From the NCBI GenBank assembly GCA_002279935.1, contig NCCZ01000015.1, positions 1 to 64,000 of the forward strand: a stretch of 64,000 bases of DNA, given 5' to 3'. Shown here in pieces: positions 34,950 through 44,153 of this stretch; position 1 is the stretch's first letter, and each line of letters begins with the position of its first letter. This DNA is from Hyphomicrobium sp. 12-62-95 (GTDB lineage Bacteria > Pseudomonadota > Alphaproteobacteria > Rhizobiales > Hyphomicrobiaceae). The notes below the pieces were generated by a model. It had not been told where the DNA came from. It saw only the letters and a list, made by a program, of their open reading frames with translations, and ran no database searches. A program made the position numbers and the translations under genes.

Positions 34950-37900
34950 GGTGTTCCTGCAATCTCGCGTACCGAACCTGGAGCAACCGTCGGCGCCCCG
35001 CCGCCGCCAGCCGTCGCCCCGCGCCGCTTGACCAGCAGCGCAAACAACACCGGCACAAAGGTCAACGTTGCCACAGTGCCAAAAACAAGCCCACCGACAA
35101 CGGCCCGCCCCAGCGGGGCATTTTGCTCGCCACCATCGCCCAGTCCGAGCGCAAGCGGGACAATCCCAACAATCATGGCAATCGCCGTCATCATGACCGG
35201 GCGCAGACGCGTCTCCGCCGCTTCAATCGCAGCGGTCACCGGATCGGCGCCCGCCAGAAAGCGATCCCGCGCAAAGCTCGTCACCAGCACGCTATTGGCC
35301 GATGCCACGCCGATGACCATGATGAGACCCGTGAGTGCGGGGACTGAGAGCGGCGTTCCCGTGATCCAGAGCGCAAAGAAGGCCCCGGCGATGGCAACCG
35401 GCTGCGTCCCCATCGCAATCAGCGGCATCACCCACGATTGGAAGTTCACCACCATGATGAGATAGACGAGCACCGCCGCCAGAGCGATGCCGCCAAACAT
35501 CTCCCCATACGCTTGCACCATCGATTGCGCTTGCCCACCCACTTCGATCCGGTTGCCCGGCTTGAGCCGTGGCTTGACCGCCGCGATCGCTTTGTCGAGA
35601 TCGCCGTAAACCCCGCCGATGTCCCGCCCTGCCGCATTCGCCAAAATGGTCGTCGTCGGCTGCAGCATGAACCGGTCGATGTTCGCCGGAAGCTGCTTGA
35701 TCTGTAGCGACGCAATCGACCTCAGCGACAACGTCGGCCCGCCAGCCGCCGGCTGCACCGGCGTGTTGAGCAATTGCTCCGCAGTTGTCAGCCGTACCGG
35801 CGGGGCCACGATTTGCACGCTATAGGACGCACCGATCGCCGGATCGGCCCAAAAGCTGGGCGAAACTGTCCCCGACGCGCCAAGCGCCGAGAGCACAGCG
35901 CTTGCTGCGTCCTGTGGCGTCACACCGAACTGCAAGGCCCGCACACGGTCGATGTCGAGAGTATAGGCCGGAAGATTGCGAACCTGCCGCGTGACGACAT
36001 CCGCAGCACCCGGGATCTTCTTTATCGCCTCCGCCAGATCGCGCGCGATTTCCGCGTTGCCGCCTGCATCCCGCCCGATCACGCGGACCTCGAAATCCGC
36101 CTGCGCGCTTCCAGCCAACGTCTGCGCCGTCGCATCTGCTGGCACGAAATAAAAATTGAGCTTCGGGAATTGCTCGCGCAGCATCCGCCGGATGGCGTCT
36201 GTGTGCTTCGCAGTCCGACCCAGCCCGCCCCTCAGCTGAACCAGAATCTCGCCATCGAATGAGCCGATGACCCCGCTCTGCACCCAAGCCAGATTGATTG
36301 CCTCAGGCGCGCCGATGTTCTCCGTGATGAACGCGATGTCATCCTCGGGAATGATCTCTCGCATCGCGCGCTGCACATCGGCAAATACGGTTGCGGTTTG
36401 CTCCAACCGCGACCCCGGCTCTGCACGCAAATAAACGCGGATCATGCCCGCGTCGGCCTGCGGAAAGAACTCCCGCCCGACATTCAAGGCCGCAAAGCCT
36501 CCAACGAACAACGCGGCGGCCAACCCGGCAACCGGCAGAATCTTGAAGCGGATGAAAAGGCGCAAGATGGCCACGAGGAATCGTTCGATCGCCCCCAGCC
36601 CTCGTCCCACGGCACCCGAAATCGCAGCAATCACCCCGCGAGGCGCATGGTGCGGATCGTGTTCGCTCAAGAGCAGAGAGGCGAGCGACGGCACCAGCGT
36701 TCGCGACAGGATGTAAGAGGCAGCCATCGCGAACACGACCGCAAGGCCGAGCGGAATGAAAATGAAGGCCGCCGTCCCGGTCAACAGGAAGAGCGGCGAG
36801 AAAACGATGCAGATCGCTAGCGTCGATACGAACTCCGGAAACGCGACCTCCTCCGCACTTTTCAGGATGGCCGGCTGCAGCGGCATCCCATTTTCCAGAT
36901 TGCGATTGATGTTCTCGATCTCGACCAGCGCATTATCGACCAGAATACCGATCGCGAGCATCAGCCCGCCAAGCGTCATGAGATTGAACGTCTGTCCGGT
37001 CAGCCCGAGACCCGCCACCGACGCCAACAGCGCCAAGGGTATCGACGTCAAAACGATCAGCGACGATCGCCAACTACCGAGAAACACCAACACAACGAAC
37101 GCCACGAGGCATCCGACGACGACCGCTTCCTTGAGCACGTTGTCGACGGCGTTCTGAACAAACACCGACTGATCGAACACCGGCTCAATGGTGATCCCCG
37201 GCGGCGCCGACGCGCGCAACTCTGGCAGCTTGTCTTTAACCTGCCGCACGATATCGACAGTCGAGGCGTCCCCCAACTTCAGGATCGCCACGATAACGGC
37301 GTTCTGCCCGTCAAGCCGCGCAATGTTCGTCTGGATCGCCGCTCCATCGCGGATCGACGCCACATCGCCGACCCGCACAACCCGCCCTTCGACCGACCGC
37401 AACGGCAGATCGGCAAACTGCGAAACCTGCTCGGGGCTCGCATTCGTTGTCACCACGATCTCACGGCTCTCCACGCGCAGCACGCCGGTGGGTAACGTGA
37501 AATTTTGCGTGTTGATGGCGCGAGCCACTTCGTTGGCCGACACGCCGTACGCCTCCAGCGCCTCCGGCTTCAGATCGATCATCACCTGCCGCGACGCGCC
37601 ACCATAAGGCAGCGTCAGCCGCAACCCTGGAATCGACTGAATTTGCGATCGAAGTTGCAGCCGCCCATAGTCGAACAGAGCGCTCGAGTTCAGCGTGTCC
37701 GACGCCAGCACGAGTTGCAGCACCGGCACGCTCGAAGGCACGAAGGGCACGATCAGAGGCGGCGATGTTCCCGGCGGCATGCGCCGCAGAATGGTCTGAC
37801 TGACCGATGTGATTTGCGCGAACGCCGCCGTCACATCCGTTCCCGGCTGAAACGTCACCCGGATGATGGCAACGCCCGTTAGCGTCTCCGACCGGACGTC

Positions 37901-38137
37901 GCGGATGTTATCGACGTTGTTGAGGATGGCGATTTCGCCAAACGTCGAAATCTTGGACGCCATCTCCGGCGCATTGAGGCCGGGATAGGTCCAGATGAGA
38001 TTGATCGCAGGGATCTTTACCGCCGGCAGGATATCCGTCGACATCCGCTGCGCCGACAGGGTGCCCGTCAGCAGCAGCAGGATGGCGAGCACGCCAATGC
38101 TGTGCCGATGCGCCAGGGCATAGCGAACGATCCACAA
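34946..38137 (-). CDS. RND efflux pump, inner-membrane subunit
   Basis: A 1063-residue AcrB-type transporter of about twelve helices. TM4 carries GGLMLAIGILVDNALVEIENINRNLENG, the proton-relay acidic residue of the family, and the porter-domain repeats are complete. The substrate (drug, solvent or metal) cannot be told; there is no CusA-type methionine motif obvious to me. The start is TTG 38137 because GGGAGG lies 8 bases upstream and the protein then begins WIVRYALAHR, typical of RND N-termini. The longer frame to 38209 adds an arginine-rich stretch with no support. It is first of a two-gene unit with the adaptor. Confidence 0.9.
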   Translation of the reverse strand: MWIVRYALAHRHSIGVLAILLLLTGTLSAQRMSTDILPAVKIPAINLIWTYPGLNAPEMASKISTFGEIAILNNVDNIRDVRSETLTGVAIIRVTFQPGTDVTAAFAQITSVSQTILRRMPPGTSPPLIVPFVPSSVPVLQLVLASDTLNSSALFDYGRLQLRSQIQSIPGLRLTLPYGGASRQVMIDLKPEALEAYGVSANEVARAINTQNFTLPTGVLRVESREIVVTTNASPEQVSQFADLPLRSVEGRVVRVGDVASIRDGAAIQTNIARLDGQNAVIVAILKLGDASTVDIVRQVKDKLPELRASAPPGITIEPVFDQSVFVQNAVDNVLKEAVVVGCLVAFVVLVFLGSWRSSLIVLTSIPLALLASVAGLGLTGQTFNLMTLGGLMLAIGILVDNALVEIENINRNLENGMPLQPAILKSAEEVAFPEFVSTLAICIVFSPLFLLTGTAAFIFIPLGLAVVFAMAASYILSRTLVPSLASLLLSEHDPHHAPRGVIAAISGAVGRGLGAIERFLVAILRLFIRFKILPVAGLAAALFVGGFAALNVGREFFPQADAGMIRVYLRAEPGSRLEQTATVFADVQRAMREIIPEDDIAFITENIGAPEAINLAWVQSGVIGSFDGEILVQLRGGLGRTAKHTDAIRRMLREQFPKLNFYFVPADATAQTLAGSAQADFEVRVIGRDAGGNAEIARDLAEAIKKIPGAADVVTRQVRNLPAYTLDIDRVRALQFGVTPQDAASAVLSALGASGTVSPSFWADPAIGASYSVQIVAPPVRLTTAEQLLNTPVQPAAGGPTLSLRSIASLQIKQLPANIDRFMLQPTTTILANAAGRDIGGVYGDLDKAIAAVKPRLKPGNRIEVGGQAQSMVQAYGEMFGGIALAAVLVYLIMVVNFQSWVMPLIAMGTQPVAIAGAFFALWITGTPLSVPALTGLIMVIGVASANSVLVTSFARDRFLAGADPVTAAIEAAETRLRPVMMTAIAMIVGIVPLALGLGDGGEQNAPLGRAVVGGLVFGTVATLTFVPVLFALLVKRRGATAGGGGAPTVAPGSVREIAGTP

Positions 38138-38535
38138 GCTGTGAGCCTCCCTCGATCGTCTTATCCGGGCAGACCACCCCCCGCCGGCCGCAAAGGGCGC
38201 AACCGGCACCGCACGGTCCGCACCGGTACGGCTAGCGTAAAACCCGCCACTTGGTTCCTAAATTCATGTGACGTTACCGTGATTTAATCGCCATCCGATC
38301 ACCACCTGCGGCCTCCCGCCGCGAATGCCCGGCGCAAGGGCAATCCGCCCGCAATATAGTCTCCGCTGATCTCGGGTTGGATGTCCGATGAGAGAATGGA
38401 TAAACGCCACCCGCGCGAATTGACCTCCCGGCGCCGCGCCCCTACGTTGCGCGGCCTGTCGCGGCCGTTACCGGTCAGCACTCCAACCTAAGCCAAAGAC
38501 CGGAGACCCGGCCAAGCACCGGGCACAACCCTCAC
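38138..38535. promoter_or_regulatory. divergent intergenic region between RND pump and lysK
   Basis: About 400 bases with promoters expected for both directions. The RND pump's Shine-Dalgarno is at 38145-38152 (minus strand GAGGGAGG). I see no gene, riboswitch or convincing -35/-10 pair. No T-box is expected or seen upstream of lysK. Confidence 0.4.
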
Positions 38536-40188
38536 ATGTCCTTCCACGCCACCCCTGCCCAGCTTGAAGTTTCAGCCGACGTCCGCGCATGGCCGTTTGA
38601 AGAGGCCCGCCGCATCGTCGACCGCCTGAAAAAATCGAAGGGCGGTATGGACAAAACAGTACTGTTCGAAACCGGCTACGGCCCCTCCGGCCTGCCCCAC
38701 ATCGGCACCTTCGGCGAAGTGGCCCGCACCAGCATGGTCCGCCGCGCCTTCGAAACGCTCACCGAAGGCAAGGTCAAAACGCGTCTCCTCTGCTTCTCCG
38801 ACGACATGGACGGCATGCGCAAGGTGCCCGACAACGTCCCCAACCAGGACATGCTGCGCGAGAACCTGCACAAGCCGCTGACCCGCGTGCCCGACCCGTT
38901 TGGCCAATACGAAAGCTTTGGCCACCACAACAACGCGATGCTGCGCCGCTTCCTCGATACGTTCGGTTTCGAATACGAGTTCGCCAGCGCCACCGACTAT
39001 TATACCTCCGGCAAATTCGACGAGATCCTGCTGCGCGCCGCCGAGCGCTACCAGAAAATCATGGACATCATGCTGCCCACGCTCGGCGAAGAGCGTCAGG
39101 CCACGTACAGCTGCTTCTTGCCGATCTCGCCCAAAACCGGCCGCGTCCTTTACGTGCCGATGAAGGAGGTGAACGCCAAGGCCGGCACCATCACCTTCAC
39201 CGACGAAGACGGCGAGGACATCACAATCCCCGTCACCGGAGGCCGCGTGAAATTGCAATGGAAGCCCGACTTCGGCGCCCGTTGGGCGGCCCTTGGCGTC
39301 GACTTCGAGATGTACGGCAAGGACCACATGTCCAATACGCCGATCTACGACGGCATTTGCAAAGTTCTCGGCGGCACACCGCCCGAACATTTTGTCTATG
39401 AACTCTTCCTCGACGAAAAGGGCGAGAAGATTTCCAAATCCAAGGGCAACGGCCTGACGATCGACGAGTGGCTCACCTACGCCACACCCGAAAGTCTGGC
39501 CCTCTTCATGTTCCAGAAGCCGAAGTCGGCCAAGAAGATGCACTTCGACGTCATCCCGCGCGCCGTCGACGACTACCTGCAGTTCCTCGGCGCCTATCCC
39601 AACCAGGATCCTAAGGCCCAGCTCGAAAATCCGGTTTGGCACATCCACGCCGGCACACCGCCCGCCCAGTCGAGCCCGGTCTCGTTCGCACTCCTGCGCA
39701 ATCTGGTCGCCGCCTCGAACGCCGAAAGCAAAGACGTCCTATGGGGCTTTATCCGCCGCCACATGGACGACGCGACCCCGGAAAAATATCCGCTCCTCGA
39801 TACGCTTGCCGGCTACGCCGTGCGCTACTATCGCGACTTCGAACTCGCCAAGAAGTCCTACCGCGCCCCCGACGGCGTGGAACGGGACGCCCTCCAGGCG
39901 CTGTCCGATACCTTGGCCAAGGCCCCGCCCGGCGCTACGGCGGAGCAGCTGCAAGGCATCGTTTACGACATTGGCCGCTCGATCCCCCGCTATCAGGATC
40001 TGAATGCCAAGGGCGCGACACCCGAGCGCCCCGGCGTCTCGAACGCCTGGTTCGCCGCCATCTACGAAGTGCTCTTGGGCGAAAGCAAAGGACCGCGCTT
40101 CGGGTCTTTCATCGCGCTCTATGGCGTCGAGGAAACGCGGGCCCTTATTGCCAAGGCGCTGGCTGGCAAAGCAGGCCAAGCCGCGTAG
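38536..40188 (+). CDS. lysK: lysyl-tRNA synthetase, class I
   Basis: A 550-residue class I synthetase charging tRNA-Lys. The Rossmann signature is [16 protein letters not shown] (HIGH-type HIGT near residue 54) and the second motif is [10 protein letters not shown] (KMSKS type, near 296). The length fits the class I LysRS found in most alphaproteobacteria in place of the class II enzyme. It ends 13 bases before the convergent DUF262 gene, without an obvious terminator in the gap. Confidence 0.96.
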   Translation: MSFHATPAQLEVSADVRAWPFEEARRIVDRLKKSKGGMDKTVLFETGYGPSGLPHIGTFGEVARTSMVRRAFETLTEGKVKTRLLCFSDDMDGMRKVPDNVPNQDMLRENLHKPLTRVPDPFGQYESFGHHNNAMLRRFLDTFGFEYEFASATDYYTSGKFDEILLRAAERYQKIMDIMLPTLGEERQATYSCFLPISPKTGRVLYVPMKEVNAKAGTITFTDEDGEDITIPVTGGRVKLQWKPDFGARWAALGVDFEMYGKDHMSNTPIYDGICKVLGGTPPEHFVYELFLDEKGEKISKSKGNGLTIDEWLTYATPESLALFMFQKPKSAKKMHFDVIPRAVDDYLQFLGAYPNQDPKAQLENPVWHIHAGTPPAQSSPVSFALLRNLVAASNAESKDVLWGFIRRHMDDATPEKYPLLDTLAGYAVRYYRDFELAKKSYRAPDGVERDALQALSDTLAKAPPGATAEQLQGIVYDIGRSIPRYQDLNAKGATPERPGVSNAWFAAIYEVLLGESKGPRFGSFIALYGVEETRALIAKALAGKAGQAA

Positions 40189-40201
40189 GCGGGCGGGGCC
40201 G

Positions 40202-42052
40202 TTACTCGCCCTTTGCCAAAGGCGGCAGATCGAAACTGACCAACAACAGGTTGATCAGCGACTCGGTCCGCCGCGCGATGGTCTGCGCGGTCCAATCCGC
40301 TTCCTTGGCCGCATCCTGCGCCAACAAGAACGGAGAAGCCCGCAGGATCTCGCGCTTCTCCTCCCACGACAGCGTACCCGCCCGCTGATTATCGCGGCCC
40401 GACAGCAGCACCACATTGCCGAGCTTTTGGTGATGCGCCTTACAGCCATCCGGCGTCCGGAAAAGCGTGAGCCACGCTTTACACCCGTGCGGATTGCGCG
40501 GCAAAATATGTTCGATCGTCACCTCGTCACGCAGAATAGGACCCGGGTCCGATCCCATCGTGGCGCTGATCCGGCGCAACAGACAGCCTGCATAATGCTT
40601 ACCTGCGAAGTTCGCGCTGCGCAGATTGGTGATCGCATGCGCCCGCAAAGTGGCATCGATCTGCAGCTTCGACATCGCTTTCGGCAGCGTACCGGCCTCG
40701 ATTTCGTCCAACAGACGCAAGAGCCGCGTTTCCTGAACGCCCGGATCGACCCCTGCAATTTTCGACAACCAGACGAGACACTCGAGTCTGCGCGTAAAAT
40801 CCACCGTGTGCGCAGCGTTCGGACCATGCACCTTGAGCCACAGCAGTAAAGCCGGCACCCAGGAATGCGTCTCGATCCACGTCATGAAATCCACCGAGCG
40901 TGCGATCGACATCCGCTCGCCGTCGTCACGCCCGACATGGCCTCGGCGCACATCCTTCAGCCGGTTGGCATGCGGAACGAGATGTTCCGCCATGAATGCC
41001 AGACCGCGATTGGCCACTCCGAACCGTTCGACAATCTCCATTTCCACCGGCCGCGCCGATTGCGATTCGCCCCGCCACGACATCGCGCGGATGTGCGACA
41101 GCAAACGAAACATGTCTTCGGGCGTCAGCATGCTTTCGCAGCTCTCCCAAAGTCCCGCCGCCGTGATGTGCGCTTCGGCCGGCATGGCGGACAGAATGAG
41201 CGACTTGGCCTCGTCCGCATGGCTGAATGCGAGGCGGGTATTCTGCTCCGTATTCAGCATGTCCCAGGCCAGGTCGGCATTATCGACGGTGATCGTGACC
41301 AGCCGGCAGCTGCTCAAAATATAGTCTGCAAGCGCGCGGCGGATTTCGTCCGTCATCCCAGGCGCCAACAATTCCGAGCGGATGCCATCGCGGTTGTCGA
41401 CGATATTGCGCTCGCTCTCCGACAAGGCCTCGCGCGGCACATCCGGATCGAATTCCGTCGATCCACGGCGCTGGACGATGCTGGCAAAAAGCCGTCCCGG
41501 CAATTCCTGGATCGTGAGCAGGTCTTGGGCCTCCCCGCGAGATGGCCACTGGTCCACGGCGACCAGACGGTGCAACCGTTCGGCGCGGCCGGGATCGGCT
41601 TCGAGATCGCGCAGAACCGCGAACAAGATCGTCAGCGTCACAAGCCTCTGGTGACCGTCGACGATTTCCACGTCCGGCGAGCCCGGCGCCTTCGCCAGCA
41701 TCAACCGCCCGAGAGGAAAGAAGCGCCGGCTCGCCTCCCGATGCATGGCCGAGCGGAGATCGCAGACCAGCCGCACGGCATTTTCCGGCTTCCAGGCATA
41801 CGCGCGTTGAAAGCACGCAAGCCGGTAGCGATAGCGCCCATCGAGAAGCGCGCCGACGGTCAGAACTTCCGCAACGATCGGCTCGGAGGCTTCACCACCC
41901 GCCGGCGCCGGGCTCACGCTCTGTTCCACAAACCCGGGCGAATCGGTCTCGCTTCCGGACTGTTGCTCATCCAGGGGAGGCTGCAAGCGGTTGGCAAATG
42001 ATGCACGCGCCCAGAAGCCCCGTGGGGCTTCTTGTTTAGGTCGCTGAGCCAA
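40202..42052 (-). CDS. DUF262/DUF1524 (GmrSD-like) protein
   Basis: A 616-residue cytosolic protein. The N-terminal DUF262 (ParB-like) domain carries FQRAYAW (81-87, the YQRxYxW motif) and DGHQRLVTLT (132-141; the consensus is DGQQRLTTL). The C-terminal DUF1524 HNH-type domain carries TIEHILPRNP and a KLGNVVLL segment (near 510-560). This fusion layout is that of type IV restriction enzymes GmrSD and other phage-defence nucleases. The Gln to His change in the NTP-binding loop is worth noting. The start is TTG 42052, with GGGGAC 6 bases before it. It is a single gene between lysK and the DUF952-pyrD pair, with no toxin-antitoxin or other defence gene beside it. Confidence 0.85.
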   Translation of the reverse strand: MAQRPKQEAPRGFWARASFANRLQPPLDEQQSGSETDSPGFVEQSVSPAPAGGEASEPIVAEVLTVGALLDGRYRYRLACFQRAYAWKPENAVRLVCDLRSAMHREASRRFFPLGRLMLAKAPGSPDVEIVDGHQRLVTLTILFAVLRDLEADPGRAERLHRLVAVDQWPSRGEAQDLLTIQELPGRLFASIVQRRGSTEFDPDVPREALSESERNIVDNRDGIRSELLAPGMTDEIRRALADYILSSCRLVTITVDNADLAWDMLNTEQNTRLAFSHADEAKSLILSAMPAEAHITAAGLWESCESMLTPEDMFRLLSHIRAMSWRGESQSARPVEMEIVERFGVANRGLAFMAEHLVPHANRLKDVRRGHVGRDDGERMSIARSVDFMTWIETHSWVPALLLWLKVHGPNAAHTVDFTRRLECLVWLSKIAGVDPGVQETRLLRLLDEIEAGTLPKAMSKLQIDATLRAHAITNLRSANFAGKHYAGCLLRRISATMGSDPGPILRDEVTIEHILPRNPHGCKAWLTLFRTPDGCKAHHQKLGNVVLLSGRDNQRAGTLSWEEKREILRASPFLLAQDAAKEADWTAQTIARRTESLINLLLVSFDLPPLAKGE

Positions 42053-42090
42053 AGGACGTCCCCTGATACAATCTGCTTTTTGTCATTCTA

Positions 42091-42147
42091 GACACTCGCC
42101 CACAGCCCCTGCAATGAGCCGCAGGGACGGGTCACAAGCTGAGTGTC
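42091..42147. other. 57-base inverted-repeat structure
   Basis: Nested arms pair across the element: GACACTC with GAGTGTC at the ends, CCC with GGG inside, and CCCTGC with GCAGGG around an AATGAGCC loop. There is no U-tract. It sits between the divergent DUF262 and DUF952 genes and could be an RNA structure in either leader or a protein-binding site. Confidence 0.5.
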
Positions 42148-42340
42148 TATTGATGGAGATGAGTATTCCTCACCGGTCCGTCATCTGCAAGTGCGCCAAT
42201 CGAGAATCTGTTCCTCAAATTTCATCGGCGATGCGCCTCACCATCGGCATGCAAAAGCGCGGCATCGGCGGCGGCAATACTTGCTCGCCTTTGCCATCTC
42301 GCTTACTCCTCGCAACTGGTTCAGAGCCGTCAGGAATTCC

Positions 42341-42688
42341 ATGTCGAACATCGTTTACAAGATTGTCGATGAGGCCGCGTGGCGCGACGCGCAGCGTCTG
42401 GGCGCCTATCGTGGGTCGCCGGACGATGTGCGCGACGGATTTATCCATTTGTCGTTTGCCGATCAGATCGAAGGCACCGCCGCCCGTCATTTCCATAACC
42501 GCGCGGACCTGCTGCTCATCGCATTTCCAGCCGCTGCCCTCGGATCGGATTTGAAGCATGAAGCTTCGCGCGGCGGCGCGCTGTTCCCGCATCTCTACGC
42601 CGATTTGCCAACCGCCGCCGCACTCTGGGAAAAACCGATGATCCTCGGCGCTGACGGCGTCCCCCGCGCCACAGGAGACATCGGCTGA
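42341..42688 (+). CDS. DUF952 family protein
   Basis: A 115-residue cytosolic protein. The family's segments VYKIVDEAAW, DVRDGFIHLSFADQ and GALFPHLYADLP are clear. DUF952 has a fold related to ADP-ribosyltransferases, but its function is unknown. ATG 42341 is preceded by AGGAA; the longer frame from 42143 runs through the inverted-repeat region and is not credible. It is coupled to pyrD by a TGATG overlap. Confidence 0.88.
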   Translation: MSNIVYKIVDEAAWRDAQRLGAYRGSPDDVRDGFIHLSFADQIEGTAARHFHNRADLLLIAFPAAALGSDLKHEASRGGALFPHLYADLPTAAALWEKPMILGADGVPRATGDIG

Positions 42689-43779
42689 TGCTCGGAAGTC
42701 TTTACGGTCTCGCGCGCGGCGCACTCTTCACGATGGAACCGGAAGATGCGCACGAATTCACCTTGCGCATGCTTGAGCGCGGACTTTATCCGCGCGACAC
42801 AACCGGCAACCCATTTGAACTCGCCACCAATGTATTCGGCCTCAGCTTCCCCAATCCAATCGGCATCGCCGCCGGCTACGACAAGGATGCACGCGTCCCT
42901 GACGCTGTCCTCGGCCTCGGCTGCGGCTTCGCAGAAGTCGGCACGCTGACGCCGCTGCCGCAACCAGGAAACCCGCGCCCGCGTGTTTTTCGTCTGATCT
43001 CCGACAACGGATTGATCAACCGCCTCGGCTTCAACAACGGCGGCCACGCGGCCGCTCTCGAACGCCTCCAGGCCCGCCGCCCCGATGGCATTCTCTGCGT
43101 GAACGTCGGGGCCAACAAAGACAGCGCCGACCGGGCTCAAGACTACGTGCGCGGCATCGAAACGTTCTACGATGTCGCCACACTGTTCACCGTCAACATT
43201 TCCTCGCCCAACACACCGGGCCTGCGCGACCTGCAGGCCCCCGCGGCGCTCGACGAGTTGATCGGCCGCGTCATGGCCGCCCGCGCCGCATTGATGGCCG
43301 CCGGAAAACCCAAGCGCCCGATCATCGTCAAGATCGCCCCCGACATCGCCGAAGACGATATCGGACCGATCACCGAACGCCTCCTCGCCCACGCCGTCGA
43401 TGGCATCGCCGTTTCGAACACGACGCTGTCGCGCCACGGGTTGCGCGATCCCAAAAAGACCGAAGCCGGCGGTTCATCCGGCCGGCCCGCTTTTCACCGT
43501 TCAACCGTCATGCTTGCCAAAGTCCATCAGGCTACCGGCGGCAAGATCCCCCTCGTCGGCATCGGCGGCATTGATAGTCCTGAAACCGCGCTCGCCAAGA
43601 TCGAAGCCGGCGCGTCACTCCTCCAGCTCTACACGGGCCTGATCTACCAAGGCCCCGGCCTCATCGGCGACATGAAGCGCGGCCTCGCGTTGGCCGTCCG
43701 GCGTGCGAGCGCCAGAAATTTATCCGAACTGCGCGGAACCCGCGCCGCCGAATGGGCCGCAAAGCCCTTCGAGATGTAG
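42688..43779 (+). CDS. pyrD: dihydroorotate dehydrogenase (quinone), class 2
   Basis: A 363-residue flavoenzyme of pyrimidine synthesis that oxidises dihydroorotate with quinone. The N-terminal helices for membrane association (EDAHEFTLRMLERGLYP) mark class 2. FPNPIGIAAGYDKDARV, NRLGFNNGG, VNISSPNTPGLRDLQ (with the catalytic Ser region), DGIAVSNTTLSR and the FMN-phosphate loop GIGGIDSPETALAKIEAGASLLQLYT are present. The start codon overlaps the DUF952 stop by one base. Confidence 0.96.
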   Translation: MLGSLYGLARGALFTMEPEDAHEFTLRMLERGLYPRDTTGNPFELATNVFGLSFPNPIGIAAGYDKDARVPDAVLGLGCGFAEVGTLTPLPQPGNPRPRVFRLISDNGLINRLGFNNGGHAAALERLQARRPDGILCVNVGANKDSADRAQDYVRGIETFYDVATLFTVNISSPNTPGLRDLQAPAALDELIGRVMAARAALMAAGKPKRPIIVKIAPDIAEDDIGPITERLLAHAVDGIAVSNTTLSRHGLRDPKKTEAGGSSGRPAFHRSTVMLAKVHQATGGKIPLVGIGGIDSPETALAKIEAGASLLQLYTGLIYQGPGLIGDMKRGLALAVRRASARNLSELRGTRAAEWAAKPFEM

Positions 43780-43789
43780 GCCCCGCGCC

Positions 43790-44059
43790 TCAATCCGGCT
43801 TCTTCATGATGGCCGCGGCCCGGGCAATCGCCCAGATCGGCACCACGATGATCGCCCCAAGCAGCAGATATTGAATGATCCACTCAAAGGCTCCAAAGCC
43901 CAGATCATAGATCGCACCAAGAAGCTCGTTGATCCGGTCGAAGAAGTTGCGCAGGTTGATGCCCAGCGCACTGAGAACCACGCCGACCACGATCGAGATC
44001 AACGCCAGCCGGATCACCACCGCCAGCGGGCTGCCCCCAAAAACCGTTTTGCCGTCCAT
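43790..44059 (-). CDS. small membrane protein (DUF6460-like)
   Basis: An 89-residue protein with two hydrophobic helices (VVIRLALISIVVGVVLSAL and YLLLGAIIVVPIWAIARAA) and a short amphipathic middle (NFFDRINELLGAIYDLGFGAFEW). It looks like the small Hyphomicrobiales membrane family DUF6460; function unknown. ATG 44059 has AGGAG upstream. The longer frame to 44464 lies antisense to the helicase gene and is rejected. It is convergent with pyrD. Confidence 0.75.
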   Translation of the reverse strand: MDGKTVFGGSPLAVVIRLALISIVVGVVLSALGINLRNFFDRINELLGAIYDLGFGAFEWIIQYLLLGAIIVVPIWAIARAAAIMKKPD

Positions 44060-44153
44060 CGCAACGTCGCTCCTGTGCAATCGAGAGCCGCCTGATAGCA
44101 TAGGGACATTGCAAGAGCGACCCGTCCCGGGCGCCGCTGCGTATCCGGGTTCC

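Noticed and set aside
38572..39648. 358-codon minus-strand frame across lysK
   Set aside because: A shadow of the conserved lysK coding strand; no independent start signal.
40865..42001. 378-codon plus-strand frame across the DUF262 gene
   Set aside because: Antisense to a gene with clear motifs; Arg/Ala-rich composition.
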